DNA of 64,000 nt, from assembly GCA_013215385.1 (NCBI GenBank), contig JABSOY010000001.1:192349-256348 (forward strand), read 5' to 3'. The position numbers and the translations under genes are program-made. The notes beneath the pieces are model-generated. The model was given only the letters and a program-made list of their open reading frames with translations, was not told where the DNA came from and ran no database searches. Source of the DNA: Colwellia sp. GTDB lineage: Bacteria > Pseudomonadota > Gammaproteobacteria > Enterobacterales > Alteromonadaceae. Of the stretch, positions 16,879 to 26,144 are shown in pieces (the first letter of the stretch is position 1; every line of letters starts with the position of its first letter).

Positions 16879-17241
16879 ATGGAATTAATAAAGTGGTGCG
16901 AGCTTATCGCTCGGCAGTTAGTTAAAGGGCGTATATTTGCTTTTTTACTTGGGATAACAAGTTTTTTTTCACTGGTTTATGTTGCTATTTTTGGCACCAT
17001 TGAACTGCAAGATCAAGTGGCAGTACCGTGTTTACTTACCATACTTTGGTCACTGCTATTCTTTGTCTTTATTCGCGTTTATAGTTACTCTGCTCTTGAA
17101 CAGACTAAAAAACCTTCTATGTTTACTCGCTTTAAGAACAAAATAAAGCGGGTTTTTTATACTTTGTTTTCATGGTGTTTTTTATTGTTAACACTTTCAA
17201 TTCTATACTTAACATTTAAAATGTTAAACGTTTGGCTCTAA
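16879..17241 (+). CDS. Small membrane protein of unknown function
   Basis: A 120-residue protein with three hydrophobic segments (about residues 17-38, 50-70 and 92-115), separated by a basic loop (TKKPSMFTRFKNKIKR). No family recognised. No clear ribosome site precedes the ATG, but the segment pattern, positive-inside distribution and length suggest a real gene. Stands between the dehydrogenase and the chitin cluster. Confidence 0.6.
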   Translation: MELIKWCELIARQLVKGRIFAFLLGITSFFSLVYVAIFGTIELQDQVAVPCLLTILWSLLFFVFIRVYSYSALEQTKKPSMFTRFKNKIKRVFYTLFSWCFLLLTLSILYLTFKMLNVWL

Positions 17242-17632
17242 GAACATCAGCCCCATTAATTCCTAAATGGAATATCTAATAACTAAATATTATCTAATTG
17301 TTACTAAATTTTTATTTCTCTTCATCAATATCATACTTATCTCTGCACTACTTTATTTTTAAATAACTGAATAATATAGAATACCCATACTTTTTATGTG
17401 CCCATTCATCTGTTCTAAATCTCCCTATTCAATGACCTAAATCGTCAAGTACTACGGCTGATTTTAATTATTTATCTTTATAAAAAATCCTCAATACTCC
17501 CGATTTTAAAGGCTAATCAGTAATTAGCCTTCTTTTAGAGAGCGAAGTGCTCAAAAGTTGCACAATGTTAATATTATGTTACGTTTAGTTTTTGTAACAA
17601 ATATTTAACATTAATATGGTATGGGGAATAAG
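17242..17632 (+). other. Leader region of the chitin cluster
   Basis: About 390 bases without a gene. A terminator-like hairpin lies at 17509-17536. Past it are two nested inverted repeats near the chitinase start: AATGTTAA (17565-17572) with TTAACATT (17606-17613), and GTTAC (17578-17582) with GTAAC (17594-17598). These could form an operator or a 5' mRNA structure for the first chitinase. Confidence 0.45.
17509..17536 (+). terminator. Hairpin terminator ahead of the chitinase promoter
   Basis: AAGGCTAAT (17509-17517) / ATTAGCCTT (17523-17531), loop CAGTA, then CTTTT. It insulates the chitin cluster from upstream transcription. Confidence 0.75.
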
Positions 17633-20600
17633 ATGAATAATAAAATAAAACTAAAAACTGCCATGAGTATCAGTGTCTCATCACTGCTGCTAATGGCGAG
17701 TTCAGCACAATCTGCAGTTATAGATTGCAGTGCTTTTCAGCAATGGGCAGCTGGAGCTACGTATACCGCAGGTGAAAAAGTAGCAGCGCAAGGGCACGGT
17801 TATGAAGCTAAATGGTGGAATCAATCAGACCCCACCAAAAAGTCAGGGCCATGGCAAGAGTGGAAAAACCTCGGCGAGTGCCAAGGAGACAGCAATACCA
17901 ATACGCCGCCGACGATAAGCTGGATTTCACCGGCAAATAATTCTTCTTTTGTTGAAAATGACAGCGTTGTCATTTCTTTTTCAGCACAAGACAGTGATGG
18001 TAGTATTGAGCACAGTGAAGTATTTCTTGACGGTAATTTACTGTCGACCTTGCCAGCTTCTGCTTCACAAATAACATGGACAGCCTCAACAGGTGCCCAT
18101 AGCTTTACCGTAACAACTTATGATGACAAACAAGATTTCACTACCAGCAGTGTGCTGAATCTAATCATTACAGCAAAGGATACTACGCCAGACAATAAAG
18201 CGCCGCTTGCCCAGTTAACTATCTCAGCGCAACCAAACGAAGTTAATATTGGCGATGAAGTAACCTTCGCCTTAAGTGCAACAGACAGTGACGGTACAAT
18301 TACCGGGCTTGAATTATTTGCTGACAACCAGTCATTGTTCACTTCAACGAATAGTAGTGCCAATTTTACTTGGCAAGCGAGTGAAATAGGGCAAGTTGAA
18401 TTTTTTTTAAAAGCAACGGATAACGAAAATAGCGTCGGCACAAGTAGCAGTGCTTTTGTTAATGTCGTTAAAGTAACCGATCCAAATAACGATCGTACGG
18501 CGTGTCAGCCAAAGGGTTTATATCAAACCGAAAACGTTAACACCCCTTATTGTACGGTTTACGATGCTAATGGCCGTGAAGAAATGGGCGCAGACCATCC
18601 ACGTAGAGTAATTGGTTATTTTACTAGCTGGCGAAATGGTGCCAATGGTCAACCTAGTTATTTAGTGAATGATATCCCTTGGGATAAAATTACTCACATT
18701 AATTATGCATTTGCGCACATTAATGAAAGTAATCAGGTATCGATTGGCGATCCAAACTCAGAAAATAACCCGGCAACAAACATGGAATGGCCAGGTGTTG
18801 TTGGTGCGGAACTTGATGCAAGCCTGCCGTACAAAGGCCACTTCAATTTACTCAATAAATATAAAAAACAATATCCTCACGTTAAAACCTTAATTTCAAT
18901 CGGTGGCTGGGCTGAAACCGGTGGCTATTTTGATGAAACAGGCCGCGTTGCTAATGGTGGTTTTTATACCATGACCACGAATGCTGATGGCAGTATTAAT
19001 CACGCGGGCATTAAAGCGTTTAGTGACAGTGTTGTTACCTTCATCAAAAAATATGGTTTCGATGGTGCAGATATCGATTATGAATACCCATCATCAATGG
19101 CTGACTCGGGCCATCCTGACGATTTTGATTTCTCAAATCCACGTCGAGCAGCATTGAATAAATCCTATTTAGCGTTAATGAAATCGTTACGTGAATCCTT
19201 AGATAAGGCGGGCGATGCTGATGAACAACATTACCTGTTAACCATAGCTTCTCCATCATCAGGTTACTTGCTGCGTGGTATGGAAACTTTCCAAGCAACT
19301 CAATATTTAGATTACGTAAATATTATGTCTTATGACTTGCACGGTGCATGGAATTCTCATGTTGGTCCAAATGCCGCGCTGTATGACACAGGTGAAGACT
19401 CAGAGTTAGCCGCTTGGGATGTTTATGGCACTAAAGAATTTGAAGGTATTGGCTACTTAAATACGGATTGGGCGGTACGTTATTTCCGTGGTGCTTTATC
19501 TGCAGGACGTATCAATATTGGTATTCCGTATTATACCCGTGGTTTTAGAGATGTATCGGGTGGTACCAATGGTTTATGGGGACAGGCAGCATTACCTGAT
19601 CAAGGGGCATGTCCAAATGGCACGGGTAAAGGCGATAAAAATAACTGTGGCAACGGCGCTGTAGGTCTCGATAATTTGTGGCACGACATTGAAAACGATA
19701 ATGAAGTTGCCGCCGGTAGTAACCCATTATGGCACGTGAAAAACCTCGCTGACGGGAAGTCGGGTAGCTACATTGGTGCTTATGGATTAACGCCAGATAC
19801 TGACCCTCAAGACGAATTTGTCGGCACATACCAACGTCATTATGAATCTGTTGCTGTTGCACCATGGTTATGGAATGACCAGAAAAAAGTGTTTATCTCC
19901 ATTGAAGATGAAGAGTCTATGGCAACCAAAGTTGATTACGTCATTAATAACGGCTTAGGTGGAGTAATGTTTTGGGAGCTTGCCGGCGACTTTGACTATG
20001 ACCAAAGTAAGCAGGAATATTACATGGGCTCTACAATGACAACGATTGCTTATGACAAATTTCGTCAAAGCGGTACCTTGTATGATGTGCACAATGGCAA
20101 CCCTGATTTTACTACGCCAGAAAAATCGGTTGATATTATCTTTAGCGCAAAAGACTTTCCTGCTGGTGATGACAACTATCCAATAAGTCCGACCTTTTCA
20201 TTCACTAACAATTCAGAGCTAGATCTGTCGGGCGCTAAAATATCTTTTGACGTGCCGGTATCGACCTCAGCCATTTTTAAATCTAACTGGAATTCACAGA
20301 AGAAATTGAAAATGGCTATTGAAGCTAATGGTTCAAATGCAGCCGGTAATAATATTGGCGGCTACGACAATGAGTTTCATCGATTCTCGATTACTTTAGT
20401 CAATGAATATGGTGGCGTAACTGAATCGTTTAAGACAGGTGAAACTGTTGGTGCACAAGTGATGTATTACATGCCATTTACTGGCCCTGCCAATTTTACC
20501 ATTGAAAAAGACGGAAAAACCTACGCATTTAAAGTTGAATTTCCTGAGCTACCAGTAGCGACCAAAGATGGTAATGGCGACGGTGACGGAGATGGCAACG

Positions 20601-20800
20601 GTGATGGAAAAACCTGCGATGGTGTCAACGTTGATGATTTACCTATTTATCCAAACTTCCCGCGTAAAGACTGGCAAGGAAATCCAGACCATGCAAATGC
20701 GAACGACATGATGGTGCACAATAAAGCAGTTTGGAAAGCCTTATGGTGGACCAAGTCTGAGCCTGGTGGAGCTGAATGGCAAAAAGTTTGTAGTTTATAA
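17633..20800 (+). CDS. Secreted multidomain GH18 chitinase
   Basis: A 1055-residue secreted endo-type chitinase. The ATG at 17633 is preferred to the one 12 bases upstream because GGGGAA is well placed for it and it begins the signal peptide (residues 1-27, ending AQSA). Order: CBM5/12-like chitin-binding module (28-80, with YEAKWWNQ aromatics), two Ig-like domains (about 88-180 and 185-280), GH18 barrel (about 310-810) with the intact DGADIDYE catalytic motif near residue 477, a ChiC-type beta domain (about 820-975, PF06483), an Asp/Gly linker and a C-terminal chitin-binding module (995-1055, KALWWTKSEPGG). It is the first gene of a three-gene plus-strand chitin cluster. The GH18 call is certain. 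Confidence 0.97.
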   Translation: MNNKIKLKTAMSISVSSLLLMASSAQSAVIDCSAFQQWAAGATYTAGEKVAAQGHGYEAKWWNQSDPTKKSGPWQEWKNLGECQGDSNTNTPPTISWISPANNSSFVENDSVVISFSAQDSDGSIEHSEVFLDGNLLSTLPASASQITWTASTGAHSFTVTTYDDKQDFTTSSVLNLIITAKDTTPDNKAPLAQLTISAQPNEVNIGDEVTFALSATDSDGTITGLELFADNQSLFTSTNSSANFTWQASEIGQVEFFLKATDNENSVGTSSSAFVNVVKVTDPNNDRTACQPKGLYQTENVNTPYCTVYDANGREEMGADHPRRVIGYFTSWRNGANGQPSYLVNDIPWDKITHINYAFAHINESNQVSIGDPNSENNPATNMEWPGVVGAELDASLPYKGHFNLLNKYKKQYPHVKTLISIGGWAETGGYFDETGRVANGGFYTMTTNADGSINHAGIKAFSDSVVTFIKKYGFDGADIDYEYPSSMADSGHPDDFDFSNPRRAALNKSYLALMKSLRESLDKAGDADEQHYLLTIASPSSGYLLRGMETFQATQYLDYVNIMSYDLHGAWNSHVGPNAALYDTGEDSELAAWDVYGTKEFEGIGYLNTDWAVRYFRGALSAGRINIGIPYYTRGFRDVSGGTNGLWGQAALPDQGACPNGTGKGDKNNCGNGAVGLDNLWHDIENDNEVAAGSNPLWHVKNLADGKSGSYIGAYGLTPDTDPQDEFVGTYQRHYESVAVAPWLWNDQKKVFISIEDEESMATKVDYVINNGLGGVMFWELAGDFDYDQSKQEYYMGSTMTTIAYDKFRQSGTLYDVHNGNPDFTTPEKSVDIIFSAKDFPAGDDNYPISPTFSFTNNSELDLSGAKISFDVPVSTSAIFKSNWNSQKKLKMAIEANGSNAAGNNIGGYDNEFHRFSITLVNEYGGVTESFKTGETVGAQVMYYMPFTGPANFTIEKDGKTYAFKVEFPELPVATKDGNGDGDGDGNGDGKTCDGVNVDDLPIYPNFPRKDWQGNPDHANANDMMVHNKAVWKALWWTKSEPGGAEWQKVCSL

Positions 20801-20823
20801 ATTTACCTTAACTCAAGCAGTAT

Positions 20824-20862
20824 CCCTCTTTAATAGTGACGTTTATTAACCGTTAAAGAGGG
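20824..20862 (+). promoter_or_regulatory. Intercistronic hairpin between chitinase and LPMO
   Basis: Perfect 10-bp inverted repeat CCCTCTTTAA (20824-20833) / TTAAAGAGGG (20853-20862) with a 19-base loop and no T-run. In an operon this may protect or process the upstream mRNA, or attenuate read-through to the LPMO gene. Confidence 0.5.
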
Positions 20863-20879
20863 GCAATAGGATTTATATC

Positions 20880-22547
20880 ATGAAAAATCGTAACAATATT
20901 AACAACGATAAAAGCCATTATAAAAATGCTAGACGATTTGAAAAAAGAAGAAATAACAAATTATTACTTTCCGCGCTAGGCTTGTTAGCTTGTGTTGGAT
21001 CATTAACAGTTTCATCACAGAGCCAAGCACATGCCTTTATGGACAACCCGAAAGCTAGGCAGTCTATCTGCCAAGAGCAAGGAGGTTTTTGGTGGCCTAT
21101 TGATGGTTCCAATATTCCCAATTTAGCTTGTCGAGCGGCCTTTCTAGATTCAGGTTACGTACAGTTTATTCAAGAACATGAAATATCGGTAAATGTTGCT
21201 GATTATCATAATCAACAGGCGATAGAAGCAGCGATACCTGATGGCACTCTTTGTGGTGCTGGCTCAGCAGAAAAGCATGGCGTTAACTTAGCTTCGCCCT
21301 ATTGGCAAAAAACAGAAGTTATGCCGAACGGCGACAATAATATTCAAGTCCGTTTTAACGCGCAAACCCCACATAACCCAAGTTTTTGGCGGATTTATCT
21401 CAGTAAAGCAAGCTTTAACGCCAGTACTGACGTCTTGCGTTGGCAAGATCTTGAGTTGGTGCAAGAGCATGGCAACCTTGATTTTACCAAATCGTCAGAC
21501 GGTAATCGTTATTACAATATGGAAGTGCATATTCCAGCTGACCGTATTGGAGACGCATTACTTTATAGCCATTGGCAGCGAGTTGATGTAGTTGGTGAAG
21601 GCTTTTATAACTGTAGCGACATTACCATAGTGCGCGACGATGTAGAGCCGGATCAATGGCAAGCGATTGCTTATTTCGTCAAACAAGGGCAAAACGCTAA
21701 CGTTGGCGATTCACCATGGGCGAGGCTTTTCAATGCTGATGGCCAAGAACTGATTAATCAGCAATTTATGGTCAACAGTAATAATGCAGCGTCTTGGCAA
21801 GCAGACTTTGCTAAGCAGCTTAATGAAGATTTTAACCAGCATATTAAAATAGGGGTTAAAAACCTAAACAATGCATCGTCAAGTGATGAAATTATTTTTG
21901 ATAGTGAAAATGTTTTATCTAACCAGGTTTGGGTAACGAACCAAGCTTACAGCTTTACCTTATCTGTTATTACTCAGTCTGAAAACACCGCACCTATTGT
22001 GCACGATATTGACGATATATCGCTTGACGAGAATAGCCAAACCAGTGTTCATGTCCACGCTTTTGATGACCAGAACGATCCGCTCACTTATGTGTGGTCA
22101 GTACCTGCACCATTAAGTTTTTCAGGTGAAAATGCCGATATTACTATCATGGCTGCTGATGTCGACAGTGAACAAACTCGACAGGTTTCTGTTGCGGTAT
22201 CGGATGGAAAACTGACTACAACTCAATCATTTCTGGTTACGGTTAATAACCTCACAGATTTACCTACAGCTCCCGCATGGTCATCAACTCAGGCCTATGC
22301 CACCGGCGATAAAGTTAGTTATCAACAAAAAACTTATCAAGCTAAGTGGTGGAATAAAAATCAGCAACCAACAGCTGGTGACGCTTGGGAAGAAGTTTCC
22401 CTAGACAATGACGGTGTTCCGTTTTGGAGTCGTGAATCTTCTTATTCAGGTGGCAGTAAAGTCAGTCATCAGGGGAGTTATTACCAAGCTAAATGGTGGA
22501 CTAAAGGAGAAGAGCCTGGCGCGAGTGACGTTTGGACAAAACTATAA
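20880..22547 (+). CDS. Lytic chitin monooxygenase (AA10/CBM33) with two chitin-binding modules
   Basis: A 555-residue secreted copper enzyme that cleaves crystalline chitin oxidatively. The signal peptide is unusually long: about 27 charged residues precede the hydrophobic core, and cleavage after QSQA leaves His51 (HAF) as the new N-terminus, the first copper ligand. The second, His231, lies in LYSHWQRVDV. The AA10 domain spans about 51-245 with Cys pairs; a GbpA-type domain follows (255-350), an Ig/cadherin-like domain (375-455) and two CBM5/12-like modules (463-505 and 512-555, each with QAKWWxK). Located 79 bp after the chitinase and 69 bp before ChiA, so all three are probably coexpressed. 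Confidence 0.96.
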   Translation: MKNRNNINNDKSHYKNARRFEKRRNNKLLLSALGLLACVGSLTVSSQSQAHAFMDNPKARQSICQEQGGFWWPIDGSNIPNLACRAAFLDSGYVQFIQEHEISVNVADYHNQQAIEAAIPDGTLCGAGSAEKHGVNLASPYWQKTEVMPNGDNNIQVRFNAQTPHNPSFWRIYLSKASFNASTDVLRWQDLELVQEHGNLDFTKSSDGNRYYNMEVHIPADRIGDALLYSHWQRVDVVGEGFYNCSDITIVRDDVEPDQWQAIAYFVKQGQNANVGDSPWARLFNADGQELINQQFMVNSNNAASWQADFAKQLNEDFNQHIKIGVKNLNNASSSDEIIFDSENVLSNQVWVTNQAYSFTLSVITQSENTAPIVHDIDDISLDENSQTSVHVHAFDDQNDPLTYVWSVPAPLSFSGENADITIMAADVDSEQTRQVSVAVSDGKLTTTQSFLVTVNNLTDLPTAPAWSSTQAYATGDKVSYQQKTYQAKWWNKNQQPTAGDAWEEVSLDNDGVPFWSRESSYSGGSKVSHQGSYYQAKWWTKGEEPGASDVWTKL

Positions 22548-22616
22548 AGTTATAACAACAAAGCTAAAACAGTAAAAAATCAACAACAATATAAAACCAA
22601 TAAAAGAGAGATAAAA

Positions 22617-25235
22617 ATGAAAAAATTATTATTAACAGCTTGTGCCGTCAGTGCGGTTATTGCTTCATGGCAAGTTTCAGCAACGGCCGCTAAGCCTAGT
22701 ATAGATTGGGCGCCACAAGATTATTCTTTTGTGCAAGTTAATCTTGATGGGCAGGGGTCATATAAAGATTTAGTGACCGCGAAAGAGCAAGTCGATATTA
22801 GCATTAAATGGAATGCATGGGGCGGCACTGGCGGTGATAGTTATAAAGTGTATTTTGACGATATGATGGTCAATGAAGGGAGCTTAACAGCGGGTAGTAA
22901 CAGTGGCGTTATTAGTTTTCCCTATAAAAAATCTGGTCGCCATAACTTAACGATAGAACTATGTGATGCCGACGGTTGTGTACGTAGTGACGCTAAAGCT
23001 ATTGTAATTGCCGATACTGATGGTGGACATTTACAACCCTTAACTATGGATGTCGACTCAAATAACAAAACTTATCAGCACCAAGAAGGCACAGTCGTTG
23101 GCGCATATTTTGTTGAATGGGGCATTTATGGCCGAGATTTCGATGTATCAAATATTCCTGCACAAAACTTAACACATTTACTTTATGGTTTTATTCCAAT
23201 TTGTGGTGCCAATGAGTCATTAAAAGAAATTGAAAATGGTAATAGCTGGCGTGCGTTAGAAAAAGCCTGTGGCGGCTCTGCAGATTATGAAGTTGTTGTT
23301 CATGATCCTTGGGCTGCTTTTCAAAAAGCATTACCGGGCATCAATAGCACCGATCCCATTCGCGGTACTTATGCACAATTAATGGCATTAAAGCAACGTT
23401 ACCCAGACTTGAAAATTTTACCTTCAGTGGGTGGTTGGACATTATCAGACCCTTTCCACGGTTTTACCGATAAGGCTAATCGCGATACTTTTGTTGCCTC
23501 AATGAAAAAGTTTCTACAAACATGGAAGTTTTACGACGGTGTTGATATTGACTGGGAATTTCCAGGTGGTAGTGGACCAAATCCAGATTTAGGCGACCCA
23601 ATCAACGATGGTCCAGCTTATGTTGCGTTAATGGCAGAATTACGCGTTATGCTTGATGAACTTGCAGCAGACACCGGGCGTGAATATCAGCTAACTTCAG
23701 CTATTGGCGTGGGTTACGACAAAATTGAAGATGTAGATTATAGCTTGGCTATTCAGTCCATGGACTATATTTTTGCGATGAGTTATGACTTCTTTGGTGG
23801 TTGGAATAATGTTACCGGTCATCAAACGGGTATCTATTGTGGTGAGCATTTATCTGTTGGAGAGTGTGACGGCACAGGTTTGGATGATGCTGGCGAACCA
23901 CGTAAAGGACCGGCTTACACCATGGATAATGGTATTCAACAATTATTAGCTCAAGGTGTTCCTGCCTCACAGCTCGTTGTTGGTACGGCAATGTATGGTC
24001 GTGGTTGGGAAGGCGTTAAAGAAGCAAATACCCAAGGTGGTAACCCTATGACGACTGAAGGAACCGGTAAATTAACGGGTACTTCAGCAAATGGCGTTTG
24101 GGAAGCTGGCATTCAAGATTATAAAGGACTTAAAAAAGCGATGATCGGCGCATCAGGTGAAGGTATTAACGGCTTTCAAACTTACTATGATGAACAAGCT
24201 GACGCTGCTTATGTATGGAATAAATCATCAGGAACATTAGTAACTTATGATAGCCCTCGTTCAGTTAATGCTAAAGGACAATATGTAAGAAGTTTAGGAT
24301 TAGCTGGATTATTTGCTTGGGAAATTGATGCTGATAACGGTGATATTCTTAACGCCATGCATGACGGTTTAGCTGGCGGAACACCGGTAAACCACAAACC
24401 TGTTGTTAAACTTAACAGTACTTTCACGGTTAAGTCAGGAGAGCAATTAATTGTTGCGGCAACGGCGACCGATGCAGACAATGATACCCTATCTTATGTT
24501 TGGACTTATGAACCACTTATGGCATCGGGTAGTAATACTGACACCTTAACAGTGACCGCACCAATGGTTACGGTAAATAAGGATTACACCTTAACCCTTA
24601 GTGTTAGCGATCAAAAGTCGACGGTCACTAAAAGCACTGTAGTAACAGTATTAGCTGAAACAACGGGTAACGAAGCGCCAGTCATTTTACCTATTGCTAA
24701 TGTAAATGTTGACGAAACAAAAAGTGTTGCTATCAACGTCTCAGCAACTGATGCCGATGGCGACTCGCTAACTTACACTTGGCAAGTTCCTGCTGGTTTA
24801 ACACTACAAGGTAGCGGTAGCGATATCATGCTTGTTGCGGGTAATGTCAGTACAGATACCGATTATCAAGTGACGGTTAGTGTTTCCGATACTCAAGTAA
24901 CAACCAGTGCAACCTTTACAGTAACGGTGAAAAATACTGATGTCGATACGGGCGATACTACCTGGGATGCCAGTAAGGTTTACAATACCGGCGATAAAGT
25001 AAAATATAAAGGTGTTGAATATCGTGCTAAGTGGTGGTCAAAGGGTAATGTACCCACGGCTGGCAATCCATGGGAAGAAGTTATTCCCGATGATGGTCAA
25101 CTTAGAGCATGGAAGGCTTCGTCAATATATAACGGTGGCGATAAAGTGAGTCATAGCGGCGATGAATACCAAGCTAAATGGTGGACAAAAGGTGACGAGC
25201 CAGGTGCTGCTAATGTTTGGAAAAAGCTGAATTAA
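22617..25235 (+). CDS. chiA: ChiA-type GH18 chitinase
   Basis: An 872-residue secreted processive-type chitinase. Signal peptide residues 1-24. Residues 25-140 match the ChiA N-terminal FnIII-like domain (KPSIDWAPQDYSFVQVNLDG). The GH18 barrel (about 160-590) has the intact catalytic motif YDGVDIDWEFPGG near residues 306-318, substrate-lining MSYDFFGGW and the large insertion domain seen in Serratia ChiA. Two PKD/Ig-like domains (about 595-690 and 690-780) and two CBM5/12-like modules (YRAKWWSKGN, YQAKWWTKGD) follow; Serratia ChiA lacks the latter. The ribosome site is AGAGAG. Last gene of the chitin cluster, ended by a terminator. Confidence 0.97.
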   Translation: MKKLLLTACAVSAVIASWQVSATAAKPSIDWAPQDYSFVQVNLDGQGSYKDLVTAKEQVDISIKWNAWGGTGGDSYKVYFDDMMVNEGSLTAGSNSGVISFPYKKSGRHNLTIELCDADGCVRSDAKAIVIADTDGGHLQPLTMDVDSNNKTYQHQEGTVVGAYFVEWGIYGRDFDVSNIPAQNLTHLLYGFIPICGANESLKEIENGNSWRALEKACGGSADYEVVVHDPWAAFQKALPGINSTDPIRGTYAQLMALKQRYPDLKILPSVGGWTLSDPFHGFTDKANRDTFVASMKKFLQTWKFYDGVDIDWEFPGGSGPNPDLGDPINDGPAYVALMAELRVMLDELAADTGREYQLTSAIGVGYDKIEDVDYSLAIQSMDYIFAMSYDFFGGWNNVTGHQTGIYCGEHLSVGECDGTGLDDAGEPRKGPAYTMDNGIQQLLAQGVPASQLVVGTAMYGRGWEGVKEANTQGGNPMTTEGTGKLTGTSANGVWEAGIQDYKGLKKAMIGASGEGINGFQTYYDEQADAAYVWNKSSGTLVTYDSPRSVNAKGQYVRSLGLAGLFAWEIDADNGDILNAMHDGLAGGTPVNHKPVVKLNSTFTVKSGEQLIVAATATDADNDTLSYVWTYEPLMASGSNTDTLTVTAPMVTVNKDYTLTLSVSDQKSTVTKSTVVTVLAETTGNEAPVILPIANVNVDETKSVAINVSATDADGDSLTYTWQVPAGLTLQGSGSDIMLVAGNVSTDTDYQVTVSVSDTQVTTSATFTVTVKNTDVDTGDTTWDASKVYNTGDKVKYKGVEYRAKWWSKGNVPTAGNPWEEVIPDDGQLRAWKASSIYNGGDKVSHSGDEYQAKWWTKGDEPGAANVWKKLN

Positions 25236-25371
25236 TAACAGGTAAGTTAGCAGATGAGACAGGTAATAGTTATAGGGGGATAACGTAACTATTATCGTTA
25301 ATTCTTTACTGAGTTGGTTTCATTTCATCAAAGACGTATCGCTCAGAGTAATCTCAACGATACAGCTACTA

Positions 25372-25408
25372 TAAAGCCCTTTTCTTACCTGAATAGGGCT
25401 TTATTTTC
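25372..25408 (+). terminator. Terminator of the chitin cluster
   Basis: TAAAGCCCT (25372-25380) / AGGGCTTTA (25395-25403) followed by TTTTC; lies between the convergent chitinase and regulator operons. Confidence 0.82.
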
Positions 25409-25475
25409 AAATAATGACACTAAATGTTTTTTTGTAATGCGAGAATTTATCTTCTAAAACTTTGATAATTCTTCA

Positions 25476-26141
25476 TCAAACGGGCATTACATATCTATAT
25501 CCCGCCCCATAAACAGACTCTATTACAGTATCAACAATACCCAAAGATATAATTTTTTTGCGAATGTTTTTCACGTGTGCATCAACCGTACGGTCAGAAA
25601 TATCACGCATGTCGGGGTAGGCTAAGTCTAAAATTTGCCCGCGAGAATAAATACGTTCTGGCTGCTGATAAAGTAAATTAAAAAGACTGAATTCTAAATG
25701 AGTCAGATCAGTAGATTTAAGCTGGTAACTTAGTTTTAAGTTTTCGGCATTTACACTAAAAATATTTGTATTAGGCTTTTTACTTGTTCGCTTAAGAATT
25801 GCCTTTATGCGCAGAATTAACTCCATGGCACTAAAAGGTTTACAGACATAATCATCAGCGCCTGCCTCTAAACCAATGAGTCTGTCTATCTCTTCTACTT
25901 TAGCCGTAAGCATTATAATGGGAACATCAGAAAACTCTCTAATTTCTTTACAACACTGGGTACCATCTTTAACGGGTAGCATTAAGTCTAATAAAATCAA
26001 ATCAGGAGGGGACCTTTTTACCGATTCAACAACATGTTCACCTGAACTTAAGTGGATGGTTTGATAGTTCTGCGCATCAAGAAAAAGTAGTACATTTTCT
26101 GCAATTTCAAGATCATCTTCAACTAATAATATAGCAACCAT
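25476..26141 (-). CDS. OmpR-family response regulator
   Basis: A 221-residue two-domain DNA-binding regulator. Receiver (1-115) with acidic pocket EDD (8-10), phosphoacceptor Asp52 (LILLDLMLP), Thr in LTAK and Lys in CKPF; winged helix (about 130-220) with DISDRTVDAHVKNIRKKI as recognition region and GAGYRYV wing. The ATG lies 3 bp after the kinase stop, so it is coupled to the kinase. It probably binds the TTCA-type direct repeats found ahead of this operon and the neighbouring secreted-protein genes. It is convergent with the chitin cluster, but no such repeat is seen in front of the chitinase. Confidence 0.95.
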   Translation of the reverse strand: MVAILLVEDDLEIAENVLLFLDAQNYQTIHLSSGEHVVESVKRSPPDLILLDLMLPVKDGTQCCKEIREFSDVPIIMLTAKVEEIDRLIGLEAGADDYVCKPFSAMELILRIKAILKRTSKKPNTNIFSVNAENLKLSYQLKSTDLTHLEFSLFNLLYQQPERIYSRGQILDLAYPDMRDISDRTVDAHVKNIRKKIISLGIVDTVIESVYGAGYRYVMPV

Positions 26142-26144
26142 AAC

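Noticed and set aside
17565-17613. TTCA-type regulator site ahead of the chitinase
   Set aside because: The dyads here do not contain the TTCA-N7-TTCA form seen at the other four genes, so chitinase control by that regulator is not supported.
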